Positions 17,865-26,510 of a stretch of DNA of 64,000 nucleotides are shown one piece after another. The stretch's first letter is position 1. Each line of letters starts with the position of its first letter. Source of the stretch: Bacteroidota bacterium (GTDB lineage Bacteria; Bacteroidota; Bacteroidia; B-17B0; Aurantibacillaceae); NCBI GenBank assembly GCA_019638705.1, contig JAHBTI010000013.1, positions 21,758 through 85,757 of the forward strand, written 5' to 3'. The position numbers were made by a program, and so were the translations under genes. Under the pieces are notes generated by a model. The model saw only the letters and a list, made by a program, of their open reading frames with translations. It did no database searches and was not told where the DNA came from.

Positions 17865-19094
17865 ATGAAAACCTTTAACGTTCCCGAGTTTTACCGCAGT
17901 CCTTTGATTTCAAAGGTGAAGCAATTCCGTAAAACACAAGACCCACGCAAAAAAGATAATAGCCCAACTGTGTTGGATTTTGGCGCGGTGAAATATTACG
18001 TTGCGCGTCATTTTGGTTTTTGTTACGGTGTGGAAAATGCCATTGAAATTGCATTTAAAGCATTGGAAGAAAATCCGAACAAGCAATTGTTTTTGTTGAG
18101 CGAGATGATACACAATCCCGAAGTAAACAAAGATTTAACCGAGCGCGGCGTTCGTTTTTTGCAAGACACACACGGCAGAGAATTAATTTCCTTTGATGTT
18201 TTAACGCCCGATGATATTGTGATGATACCCGCATTTGGCGCGCCTTTGCAGTTGTTGGAGTTATTGGAAAAACGCGGCATAAAAACCGAAGCGTATAACA
18301 CCACTTGCCCGTTTGTAGAAAGAGTTTGGAAAAAATCAGAGCAAATAGGCAAAACAAAGCATACAATCATTATTCACGGAAAATACACGCACGAAGAAAC
18401 ACGCTCAACCTTTTCGCGCAGCGCGGAAGACAGCGAAGCGGTAATTGTGGTACGCGATTTGGAAGAAACAAAAAAATTAGCTGATTACATTCTCGGTAAA
18501 AAAACGCAACAAGAATTTGAACAGGAATTTCCCGGAAAATTTTCTTTGGGTTTTAATATCAACGGACATTTTAATAAAATCGGTGTGATTAATCAAACCA
18601 CCATGCTCGCCACCGAAACGCAGGAAATAGCAGAATTTTTAAAAGCTGTAATGATTAAAAAATTCGGTGAAGAAAAAATTGCCGAACATTTTGCCGACAC
18701 GCGAGATACCTTGTGCTATGCTACCAACGAAAACCAAGATGCCACTTACGGTTTGTTGGAAACCGATGCAGATTTGGCGATTGTGATTGGCGGCTACAAC
18801 AGCAGCAACACCTCGCATTTGGTAGAATTGTGCGAACGCAAATTCCCGACTTATTTTATTTCTTCCGAAAAAGAAATTGAAAATCAAAACACTATTCATC
18901 ATTTTGATTACAAAAACAAAAAACATTTAACTACTCAAAATTTTCTCCCGAAAAAAGATGTGGTAAAAATTATTATCACAAGCGGTGCATCTTGTCCTGA
19001 CTCGCTTTTGGATACTATTATTCATCGCATAAACAGTTTTTTTGAAAATTTGTTGCCCGAAGAACAGGTTTTGAATGAGCTGAAAGTGAACTGA
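17865..19094 (+). CDS. ispH: 4-hydroxy-3-methylbut-2-enyl diphosphate reductase, long plant/cyanobacterial type
   Basis: The 409-residue enzyme makes IPP and DMAPP in the last step of the MEP pathway. The [4Fe-4S] cysteines are Cys53 (FGFCYGVENAI), Cys148 (TTCPFVERVW) and Cys284 (DTLCYATNENQDA). It is about 90 residues longer than E. coli IspH. Segments such as SEMIHNPEVN, IPAFGAPLQLLE, IIHGKYTHEETR, IGGYNSSNTSHLVEL and TQNFLP match the cyanobacterial and plastid enzymes rather than the E. coli type. It stands alone between a palindrome and duplicated lipoproteins. Confidence 0.95.
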   Translation: MKTFNVPEFYRSPLISKVKQFRKTQDPRKKDNSPTVLDFGAVKYYVARHFGFCYGVENAIEIAFKALEENPNKQLFLLSEMIHNPEVNKDLTERGVRFLQDTHGRELISFDVLTPDDIVMIPAFGAPLQLLELLEKRGIKTEAYNTTCPFVERVWKKSEQIGKTKHTIIIHGKYTHEETRSTFSRSAEDSEAVIVVRDLEETKKLADYILGKKTQQEFEQEFPGKFSLGFNINGHFNKIGVINQTTMLATETQEIAEFLKAVMIKKFGEEKIAEHFADTRDTLCYATNENQDATYGLLETDADLAIVIGGYNSSNTSHLVELCERKFPTYFISSEKEIENQNTIHHFDYKNKKHLTTQNFLPKKDVVKIIITSGASCPDSLLDTIIHRINSFFENLLPEEQVLNELKVN

Positions 19095-19131
19095 AAAATC
19101 TCTATTTTTGGTACAATTAAAACTTTATGCT

Positions 19132-19359
19132 ATGAAAAAATTTATTGCAATTTCAATGATTGGTTTGTTTCTTGTTAGCTGCAAGAAAGATTATTCTTGT
19201 TGGTGTAGTACACCAAAGATTTATGTTGTAGGGGCTGCCTTTGTTACTCAAGACACAAAAAAAGCAGCAACAAAGAAGTGTGATGAAAAACAAACTGAAT
19301 TAAGAACTAAAAATCCCGCTACTGACCCTGACGATGAATGGTCTTGTGTACTTCGTTAA
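19132..19359 (+). CDS. Small Cys-rich lipoprotein, copy 1 of a tandem pair
   Basis: The start is ATG 19132 (MKKFIAISMIGLFLVSCKK). The product is 75 residues with lipobox Cys17 and four further cysteines at 23, 25, 50 and 72. It shares 51 of 75 residues with the next gene by my count, including every Cys and the block DTKKAATKKCDEKQ. The family is unknown to me. The four mature cysteines could form two disulfides in the periplasm. A TATTTTTG box at 19102-19109 is a likely promoter. Confidence 0.7.
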   Translation: MKKFIAISMIGLFLVSCKKDYSCWCSTPKIYVVGAAFVTQDTKKAATKKCDEKQTELRTKNPATDPDDEWSCVLR

Positions 19360-19384
19360 TGAGTAATTAAAAAACTTTCATGCT

Positions 19385-19612
19385 ATGAAAAAAATTATTG
19401 CAATTTCAATGATTGGTTTGTTTCTTGCAGGTTGTAAGAAAAACTATGAATGTTGGTGTGGTATGCCAGCAATGGACATTTATGCGCCGACCTTTGTTAC
19501 TCACGATACAAAAAAAGCAGCAACAAAGAAGTGTGATGAAAAACAATCGGAATTACGAACTGAAAATCCCACTACTGACCCTGATTTTCAGTATTCTTGT
19601 GGTTTGCATTAA
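19385..19612 (+). CDS. Small Cys-rich lipoprotein, copy 2 of a tandem pair
   Basis: The 75-residue paralogue of the preceding gene begins MKKIIAISMIGLFLAGCKK, with cysteines at the same five positions (17, 23, 25, 50 and 72). The 25-bp gap and the repeated ACTTTATGCTATGAAAAAA-like leader show a recent tandem duplication. The variable part is residues 26-37, between the CWC motif and the FVT block, which may be the part under diversification. It ends two bases before the convergent murQ stop. Confidence 0.7.
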   Translation: MKKIIAISMIGLFLAGCKKNYECWCGMPAMDIYAPTFVTHDTKKAATKKCDEKQSELRTENPTTDPDFQYSCGLH

Positions 19613-19614
19613 AT

Positions 19615-20421
19615 TTATCTTCTAAAAAATTCCGTTGCTTTTCTTACGCTGCCGTGCTTTAACAAAAGACTTTTTGCTTCTTCGTAATTTTTAATACCTG
19701 TGTTTTTCATCAGCATTTTCGTGCCTCTGTCCACCAATTTATTATTGCTTAATTGCATATCCACCATTTTGTTGCCTTTCACGCGCCCTAACTTAATCAT
19801 GGCAGAAGTGGAAATCATATTCAACACTAATTTTTGTGCCGTGCCGCTTTTCATGCGTGTCGAGCCTGTAACAAACTCCGCGCCTGCAATTACCTCCACA
19901 GGAAATTTTGCAATTTGAGAAACCGCGCTGTTTTGGTTGCAAGAAATGCTTCCCGTTACAATGTTGTTTTTATTGCACATATCCAAAGCACCAATCACAT
20001 AAGGCGTAGAACCCGAAGCCGCAATGCCGATGACAATATCTTTTTCGCTGATGTTGTGTGCTTTTAAATCTTCCCAGGCTTGCTGCAAATCGTCTTCGGC
20101 AAATTCTACGGCTTTGCGAATGGCTTGGTCGCCACCCGCAATTAATCCTACCACAATACCGTGTTCAATGCCGTAAGTGGGCGGACATTCGCTTGCGTCC
20201 ACAATTCCCAAACGCCCGCTTGTGCCTGCGCCAAGGTAAAACAATCTTCCGCCGTTTTTTAATTTTTCCACCACTTGGTTTACTAAGGCTTCAATTTGCG
20301 GAATGGCTTTTTCAACAGCCAAGGGCACGGTTTTATCTTCTTTGTTCATGTTTACAAGAAGTTCCGTTACGCTCATTTGCTCTAAATTGCTGTAATACGA
20401 ATCTGCTTCGGTAGTTTTCAT
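19615..20421 (-). CDS. murQ: N-acetylmuramic acid 6-phosphate etherase
   Basis: From the ATG at 20421 the product is 268 residues, beginning MKTTEADSYYSNLEQMS. It cleaves the lactyl ether of MurNAc-6-P in peptidoglycan recycling. The SIS domain shows LFYLGAGTSGRLGIVDASEC and IGIAASGSTPYVIGAL; the Glu of ASECPPTYG is catalytic. The open frame continues 85 codons upstream, but only through a palindromic repeat, so that extension is rejected. It is slightly shorter than E. coli MurQ (298). No recycling partner is adjacent, but a NagZ domain is encoded at 47-50 kb. Confidence 0.93.
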   Translation of the reverse strand: MKTTEADSYYSNLEQMSVTELLVNMNKEDKTVPLAVEKAIPQIEALVNQVVEKLKNGGRLFYLGAGTSGRLGIVDASECPPTYGIEHGIVVGLIAGGDQAIRKAVEFAEDDLQQAWEDLKAHNISEKDIVIGIAASGSTPYVIGALDMCNKNNIVTGSISCNQNSAVSQIAKFPVEVIAGAEFVTGSTRMKSGTAQKLVLNMISTSAMIKLGRVKGNKMVDMQLSNNKLVDRGTKMLMKNTGIKNYEEAKSLLLKHGSVRKATEFFRR

Positions 20422-20438
20422 GTTATTCAAAATTACGG

Positions 20439-20630
20439 TGAAGTTGTCAAAGTCCAATAAAGAATTGTCAGTTCGAGTAGGTTTGCTGCCTCTTTGCAAA
20501 CCATATCGAGAACTGAAGTCGTAAAACCACTTCTCGATACGCCTCCTGTCGTCGGCTACTCGAAGTGACAAAGGATACGCCCTCATTCTTCGGGCTACTC
20601 GAAGTGACAGGGGGACTTTAAACAACTTCA
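20439..20630. repeat. MITE-like palindromic element with terminal inverted repeats (copy P1)
   Basis: Ends carry a ~17-bp imperfect inverted repeat, TGAAGTTGT..AAAGTCC at 20439-20455 and its complement at 20613-20630. Inside are repeated GTCAGTTCGAGTAG / CTACTCGAAGTGAC arms. A near-identical element in the same orientation is at 60208-60388. It lies 18 bp upstream of the murQ ATG. Confidence 0.85.
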
Positions 20631-20634
20631 GTAT

Positions 20635-20673
20635 AAAAAATCCGCGAGAAAAAATTTTTTCTCGCGGATTTTT
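20635..20673 (-). terminator. Strong bidirectional hairpin terminator
   Basis: A perfect palindrome with arms AAAAATCCGCGAGAA and TTCTCGCGGATTTTT, joined by A/T, has T runs on both strands. It lies 34 bp beyond the stop of the large T9SS protein gene (20707) and would end its transcript. Confidence 0.85.
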
Positions 20674-20706
20674 CATTTTCCCCCTTTGGGAATTTGGAGG
20701 CTTTTA

Positions 20707-23700
20707 TTATTTAGTAACGATTAATTTGGTAACACGTTTTACGTTGACATTGCTGTTTACGCTTACAATGTAAACGCCCGCAGACAATTCAGCCACGTTA
20801 AACGAATAGGTTATTTCACCTGCATTTATTTTGCCCAAATCCTGCGATTTCACTATGCGCCCGTTAATGTCCATTACGTTTAATACGGCACGTTCATCAT
20901 CGTGGCTGTTAAAGGCTATGGTTACGTTTCCGTTGGCAGGGTTAGGATAAATGCTCAAATTGTTTGGAGCTTGCGCTTTGTCAAAATCAGAAACACCAAC
21001 CACATACGCTTTATACCCCGCTCTGTTTTGCCAAATACCGCGCCCGTTGGTAGCCACATAAATAATGCCCGAATTGTAACATTGATAATTTTCCAATACC
21101 TGCTGTTTAATGTCAAACACCTGAACATTTGGCATTGGCGAAGTTTGGTCTTCGGTTGTATTTTTCCATGTTGGCGAAGCTGCCGACAAATCTTTTGTAT
21201 AAAACAAACCTTTGTCCGTTCCTATAAACACGGTATTTTTATCGCTTTTTTCAATTAAAGAACAGTATGTTTGAATGTTGCTTAACGTTCCTGCTTTTGA
21301 TGTCCAGCCGATGTTGGTAGTATTAGAAGTTCTCGCATCTAAGGTATTTGTCATAATAAGAGCACCTGTGGGGTCATTAAAGGTAAGCACCACATTTTGG
21401 TCATCGTTTGAAACGCTGATGCTTGTAATCGGTTTGGTAAAGCTGCCGATTAAAGCAGTTCTGTATGGCGAATTTAAGTTTGGTCGGGTTAAATCAAATC
21501 CCCAACCTGCGCTCATGCTTCTGTAAGTAAACACATCGGTATTTAATTTTCCCGAATACGAAGCAGGGGACATATCCATAATCATGTTGATGTACGACAC
21601 GCGATACACTTTGTTGGCATCGGTGGCATAATACAATTCCGTTCCGCTTTTGCTCCACTCCAAAATGGTTGGCTTACCATCAACAGTAACGGTATTTACA
21701 TCATCGGGTGTACCGTCTGCTTTGGTAGTTAAACAACCATTGGCACTTAACATCACTGCTTCCATAGGATTGGTCATATCCAAAGGATTTTTTGAAATAA
21801 TAACCGCATATTCATTTTTGGTTAAATCGGTATGTTTGAACACAGCAGCCAAACGCGCCGAAGGTCCTGTTACAGGTACTTTTACAATAGGATTATTTTT
21901 AGAAAAAGGTACAACCGTATTTGCTGCTACCGTGCGAACAACAGGCGGTGTTACAACATTGGTGCTGTACGATGCAACAGAAGATGTTGATGTAAACACC
22001 TGCTGAACAGAATAGCTACTTGACAAGGTATATGAACCCGAACCCTGCAAAGTATAAACGGTTGGCGCAGTAGCAGTAAGCGTAAACTGAGGGTTTGTTT
22101 GTATGATATTATCAGGAAGCGCAGTATAAGTTGGCACTTCCACAGTTACATACGTTTCTACTGTTTCAGTTGGCGCAGCCTCGTCATCTACCGCTGTAAT
22201 GGTGTAATCACCGGCTGCCAAAGAACTAAGCGTAAACGTGCCGACAGACTGTACAGCAATTGTACCTGCCGTAGAACTAAGCGTGTATGACGGACCTACT
22301 GATGTGGTAGGAGCAGTTGTTGGCGTTTCGGCTGTTATGGTATGTGCAGGCACAGCATTAGCCGACGGTTTGTAAGTACCAAACTGAGAAATGGTGTAAG
22401 CACCTGCTGCATTTACGGTAAATACAGGCGTGGTTTGCGACACATTACCCGGAACTAACACATAGGTAGGATTTGAAACAACAGCAGGATATTGATTGGC
22501 TGTTATGGTTTGAGAAATTCCGCTTGCGCTGCCATAAGCCCACGAAAGCGGAACGCTGAGCGTAGTGCCATACACGGCAGGTTTGGTGGCAATGCTGTTA
22601 TCTGCCACATACACCGAATCGCCTGCACTGTATTTGTAAAACACGGTGGCAAACACCCTGTAATAAATGGAAGGGTCTGTTACAACTGCCGCACCTGTTT
22701 GAGGATATTGCGTAATGGTTTTTGTTCCGAAAGGCGGAAGTGAATAAGTAATGGCAATCTTGTCTGTAAGGCTCACCGCGTTTAATGTTACCCCTGTTGT
22801 GCTTACCGGCACATTACCTGCAACCGAAGTGGAAGGAATTAACGTGACTGTATTTGAAGGATTAATTAATTTTATGGTAACATCTTGTCTGTCCGTGCCT
22901 GTAAACGGAGTTGGCACACTCCCATAGTTTGGAATACCACCTACCGTTACCGTACCTGTTCTGATAACAATACTGTCCATTACCGCAAAACGGTCAGGAC
23001 GTTTAATATCAAACGTAAATGTGGTTTGTGTTATAAGGGAGGCTGCTCCGTTAGTGCCTGATATAGTTGCTCCCTGTCTTAAACTGTCGTTATAAAAAAC
23101 CACCACATCGGGATTGGTTGGTGTTTGTGCATAATACTCCCATAATTTAAAGGGTATGCCGGTAGTTTGGAAGCCATCGTTCATGTCAAAACCATAGTTA
23201 CCCACGCTAGAATAATTAGCCAAACTGCCCTGATATGCGTTTATACCCATTTTTTCAGGATTGGTAGCTTTCACATTCGTGTTTTTGAATAAACTTGTAC
23301 CCGAAGCAAAAAGTGCCGCATCGGGCAGTATTTTTGAAAATTCGGCATTGTAAATATCATTTGAAAAATAACTCACTTCCTGAGAAACCAAGGTATCCGT
23401 ACCGCTGTAATAGTTAAGTCCGTTGCCGTTTGTACCGCCAATAAAGCCCGAATACGGCGTAATAACATTACCGTTTGCCACGTTGGTGTTGGTTGAAACA
23501 GGATAACGCTGAATGCTTACCGAGTTAAACTGCCCTGTAACCAAACCTTTGTAAAAAGGCTGATAGGAAGGTAAATTAACGTTTGGATTAGCCAAGGTGT
23601 TTGATAAATCTATGGAGCGATACACACCTGCATCGGTTACAAAATAAAATTTAGACGAAGCAGCACCGCTGCCAATTACTTTAATGTCGTGTATGTTTTG

Positions 23701-24876
23701 ATGTATATAAAGGGGATTGTTTTGTGCAAGCCATGTGGCAGCTCCTGCCAAAATTCCTGTCGGCGATTGATTTGTTCCGCCTGTTTTCATGAATATACTA
23801 AATGCGTAGCTGCCGATAAACAATACATCAGGGTTAGTTGGGTGTACGGTTATAACATGAGCGTAATCGCCCGATGTTAAACCTATGCCGCCGCCACTTG
23901 AAAGAATAAGATAATCCACATCGCTTGAAAGGGGGTCAAGCTGCCCCGAACCCTGTAATGCCATACCCCACGTTGCACCTGCATCGTAAGAAATAAATAA
24001 AGCGGCAAGACCTGCCGTAGTTGATGTATTAGCAGCACTCACCGAACCACCGAGTTTTTTAGCGCAGGAAGCATAAATGACATTGTTGTTTGAAGGGGCA
24101 ACGGCTAATTCAATGCGTCCGTATCTTGCATTGACAAGTGCAGAATTTGTTGGTGTAATATTGGCAAAGGCTGAAAGCGAAGCATCGGAAGATTTCCATA
24201 CCGTAGATGCAACGGCTGAATAGCTTGCCGCACCTGCTCCGTCGCCACGCTCGCTGCCTATTGAGCAATACAAAACACCTGTTCCGTCAAATTTTACATC
24301 CATTCCTGTTGTTAAACTTGTGGTGGTAACTCCTGAAGCGGCGGTAAAATTAGCACCACCATCGGTTGAAACTAAAATGCCTTTATTACCTGCCACAGCA
24401 ATTACATTGGCATTTACAGGGCTGCAAGCCACGCGGTTAATTACAGTACCCACCACGCTGCTGCTTGCCACCATAGCCAGTGAATTATTGCTGTTTAGCT
24501 TATACAGCCCACTGCCCGGTTGGGCTTTGGTTCTTTGAACGCCTCTTAAAAAGCCTTCGCCTGTGGCAGCGTAAATAGTTCCGTTTGCCGACTGCGCCAG
24601 GTAACTGATGTTTCTTACCGAGCCGCTGTCGTTTACAGGAAACCATTTTACTCCGCCATTAACGGTTTTAAAAATGCCACTGGTGGTACTGCCCAAATAA
24701 AGGGTATTTCCCGAAGCATCGTTTTTATCCACTACCATGTTTCTGGCTCTGCCTGCGCCGTACACAGGTCCTGCCTGCGACCAACTCATGGTTTGTGCGG
24801 TCATTAATCCGCCAAAGGCTGTTAATACTATCAGCCCAACGGTTTTAGTTATTTTTTCAGTTAAATTTTTCATCAT
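20707..24876 (-). CDS. Very large T9SS-secreted surface protein with BNR/WD-like N-terminal half
   Basis: About 1389 residues. A signal peptide ends near TAQTMSWSQ. Residues 30-480 have BNR/sortilin-like repeats with Asp-box-like pieces (TLYLGSTTSGIFKTVNGG, ILVSTDGGANFT, LFISYDAGATW, KFYFVTDAGVYRS), suggesting beta-propellers. Residues about 800-990 are Thr/Ser/Val-rich low-complexity repeats (FTLSS, YTLSS, YTITA). A second propeller-like part follows (VFIGTDKGLFYTKD, IIYVATNGRGIW). The last 80 residues are a T9SS type A sorting domain (SIYPNPANGNVTIAFN to VTKLIVTK). The ATG at 24876 or 24873 is preferred over the TTG at 24882. Confidence 0.9.
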   Translation of the reverse strand: MMKNLTEKITKTVGLIVLTAFGGLMTAQTMSWSQAGPVYGAGRARNMVVDKNDASGNTLYLGSTTSGIFKTVNGGVKWFPVNDSGSVRNISYLAQSANGTIYAATGEGFLRGVQRTKAQPGSGLYKLNSNNSLAMVASSSVVGTVINRVACSPVNANVIAVAGNKGILVSTDGGANFTAASGVTTTSLTTGMDVKFDGTGVLYCSIGSERGDGAGAASYSAVASTVWKSSDASLSAFANITPTNSALVNARYGRIELAVAPSNNNVIYASCAKKLGGSVSAANTSTTAGLAALFISYDAGATWGMALQGSGQLDPLSSDVDYLILSSGGGIGLTSGDYAHVITVHPTNPDVLFIGSYAFSIFMKTGGTNQSPTGILAGAATWLAQNNPLYIHQNIHDIKVIGSGAASSKFYFVTDAGVYRSIDLSNTLANPNVNLPSYQPFYKGLVTGQFNSVSIQRYPVSTNTNVANGNVITPYSGFIGGTNGNGLNYYSGTDTLVSQEVSYFSNDIYNAEFSKILPDAALFASGTSLFKNTNVKATNPEKMGINAYQGSLANYSSVGNYGFDMNDGFQTTGIPFKLWEYYAQTPTNPDVVVFYNDSLRQGATISGTNGAASLITQTTFTFDIKRPDRFAVMDSIVIRTGTVTVGGIPNYGSVPTPFTGTDRQDVTIKLINPSNTVTLIPSTSVAGNVPVSTTGVTLNAVSLTDKIAITYSLPPFGTKTITQYPQTGAAVVTDPSIYYRVFATVFYKYSAGDSVYVADNSIATKPAVYGTTLSVPLSWAYGSASGISQTITANQYPAVVSNPTYVLVPGNVSQTTPVFTVNAAGAYTISQFGTYKPSANAVPAHTITAETPTTAPTTSVGPSYTLSSTAGTIAVQSVGTFTLSSLAAGDYTITAVDDEAAPTETVETYVTVEVPTYTALPDNIIQTNPQFTLTATAPTVYTLQGSGSYTLSSSYSVQQVFTSTSSVASYSTNVVTPPVVRTVAANTVVPFSKNNPIVKVPVTGPSARLAAVFKHTDLTKNEYAVIISKNPLDMTNPMEAVMLSANGCLTTKADGTPDDVNTVTVDGKPTILEWSKSGTELYYATDANKVYRVSYINMIMDMSPASYSGKLNTDVFTYRSMSAGWGFDLTRPNLNSPYRTALIGSFTKPITSISVSNDDQNVVLTFNDPTGALIMTNTLDARTSNTTNIGWTSKAGTLSNIQTYCSLIEKSDKNTVFIGTDKGLFYTKDLSAASPTWKNTTEDQTSPMPNVQVFDIKQQVLENYQCYNSGIIYVATNGRGIWQNRAGYKAYVVGVSDFDKAQAPNNLSIYPNPANGNVTIAFNSHDDERAVLNVMDINGRIVKSQDLGKINAGEITYSFNVAELSAGVYIVSVNSNVNVKRVTKLIVTK

Positions 24877-25029
24877 ACCCAAGGTGTTTATGTTCTAAGT
24901 GTAAAATTTTCAATAGCTAACAAATTTGTTTAATTATCTTCAAATAACAAAATTGAATTTGTCAGTTTTTTACAAACTGCCGACTTTTCTTTAGAAGTGG
25001 TTGCTTTTAAGAGATATATGGTATAATTC

Positions 25030-25449
25030 TTAAAACCGCTCTAACTGCGAAAAGAAAAAATCGGCTTCAATGTTTGCATTTTCATCGCTGTCGCTGCCAT
25101 GCACGGCATTGGCGGCAATAGATTTGGCAAACAGTTTGCGAATTGTTCCATCTTCGGCTTTAGTAGGGTCGGTTGCGCCAATAAGCTGGCGGTAATCTGC
25201 CACGGCATTGTTTTTTGACAAAACGGCTGCCACAATTGGTCCGCTGCTCATGTATTCGGTTAATTCGCCATAAAACGGACGTTCTTTGTGAACGGCGTAA
25301 AACTGCCCTGCCTGTTCTTTGGTTAAGCGCATATATTTCATGGCGAGAATTTTAAAGCCCGCTTTGTTTATCATTGCTAAAATTGCACCGATGTTGTTTG
25401 CTTCTACTGCATCGGGTTTAATCATTGTAAAGGTGATGTTACCTGCCAT
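25030..25449 (-). CDS. ndk: Nucleoside diphosphate kinase
   Basis: The 139-residue product transfers the terminal phosphate of ATP to other NDPs. The phospho-accepting His117 lies in [16 protein letters not shown]-terminal [34 protein letters not shown] and [18 protein letters not shown] are family landmarks. Length is normal. It is divergent from RNase Z; a TATCTTCG box at 25473-25480 on the minus strand fits its promoter. Confidence 0.97.
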   Translation of the reverse strand: MAGNITFTMIKPDAVEANNIGAILAMINKAGFKILAMKYMRLTKEQAGQFYAVHKERPFYGELTEYMSSGPIVAAVLSKNNAVADYRQLIGATDPTKAEDGTIRKLFAKSIAANAVHGSDSDENANIEADFFFSQLERF

Positions 25450-25472
25450 ATTCTAAAATTTTAATTGGGCAG

Positions 25473-25480
25473 CGAAGATA
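25473..25480 (-). promoter_or_regulatory. -7 box TATCTTCG of ndk
   Basis: Minus strand TATCTTCG lies 23 bases before the ndk ATG; the same string precedes fsa at 61136-61143. Confidence 0.45.
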
Positions 25481-25566
25481 CTCAAATGCCGTTTGGTATG
25501 CAAATACTTTTGTTTTGCTTACTTTTGCGGTTTTTTACCGCCACAAAAAACGAACTGCCTGCCACC

Positions 25567-26487
25567 ATGAACCGACAAAATTTTGAACTGCTTATTTTAG
25601 GTTCTTCCTCTGCAAGCCCCACTTCCGAAAGAAATCCGAGTGCGCAACTGCTCAACATCTGCCAGCGGTATTGTTTAATTGACTGCGGCGAGGCTACACA
25701 AATTCAACTGCGCAGATTTAAAGCGCGTTTCCAAAACATTGACCATATTTTTATTTCGCATTTGCACGGCGACCATTTTTTTGGTTTGCCCGGATTAATT
25801 GGCAGCATGAGCCTTTTGGGGAGAAAACAAGCACTTACTATTTATTGCCCCAAAGAGTTGAAAGATATTATTGAAGTGATTAATCAACACTCTGAAACCC
25901 TGCTCAATTTCCAAATTAATTGGGTGTTTACCAATAACAGGGGTTTGAATTTAATTTTTGAAGACGATAAAATTGAGGTATATTCTTTTCCGTTAAAGCA
26001 CCGCATTTACTGCACGGGATTTTTGTTTAAGGAAAAGCCGCTGCCAAGAAAAATTGACAAATACAAATTGGAAACACTCAACATTTCTACCGCCGATATT
26101 CTGAAACTGAAAAGCGGTTTTGATGTGGTAAACGAAAACGGAGAATTAATTAAAAACGAAGATGCCACACTCTCCCCTCCTCCACCGCGCAGCTACGCTT
26201 ATTGCAGCGATACTGTTTTTGACCAAAATATTGTTGAGTACATAAAAAATGTGGATTTATTGTATCACGAAAGCACATTTTTAGACGAACATAAAGAACG
26301 TGCAAAAAAAACATTTCACAGCACGGCGCGCCAAGCCGCGCAAATAGCAAAATCGGCAAATGCCAAACAATTATTGCTCGGGCATTTTTCGGCACGCTAC
26401 AATAAGCTGAACGATTTTTTAAAAGAAGCAGGCGATGTGTTTGAAAACTGCGAACTTGCAATTGACGGTAAAAAAATAAATATATAA
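25567..26487 (+). CDS. rnz: Ribonuclease Z
   Basis: From the ATG at 25567 the product is 306 residues, the usual length of bacterial tRNase Z, which cuts the 3' trailer from tRNA precursors. The metallo-beta-lactamase motif II is FISHLHGDHFFGLPGLIG (His65, His67, Asp69 and His70). SYAYCSDTVFD gives the bridging Asp and HESTFL with LGHFSARY the later His ligands. An upstream in-frame ATG at 25465 overlaps the ndk promoter region and is rejected; TACTTTTG boxes at 25505 and 25520 are candidate promoters. Confidence 0.95.
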   Translation: MNRQNFELLILGSSSASPTSERNPSAQLLNICQRYCLIDCGEATQIQLRRFKARFQNIDHIFISHLHGDHFFGLPGLIGSMSLLGRKQALTIYCPKELKDIIEVINQHSETLLNFQINWVFTNNRGLNLIFEDDKIEVYSFPLKHRIYCTGFLFKEKPLPRKIDKYKLETLNISTADILKLKSGFDVVNENGELIKNEDATLSPPPPRSYAYCSDTVFDQNIVEYIKNVDLLYHESTFLDEHKERAKKTFHSTARQAAQIAKSANAKQLLLGHFSARYNKLNDFLKEAGDVFENCELAIDGKKINI

Positions 26488-26492
26488 ATTAT

Positions 26493-26500
26493 TATCTTTG
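26493..26500 (+). promoter_or_regulatory. -7 box TATCTTTG of the response regulator gene
   Basis: TATCTTTG lies five bases after the rnz stop codon and ten bases before the next ATG, which gives a very short leader and independent transcription. Confidence 0.5.
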
Positions 26501-26510
26501 CCGTTCAACA

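Noticed and set aside
20422..20676. 85-codon N-terminal extension of MurQ in frame
   Set aside because: It reads only through the palindromic element P1 and the terminator hairpin, and the same peptide appears where P7 is read. The family start is the ATG at 20421.
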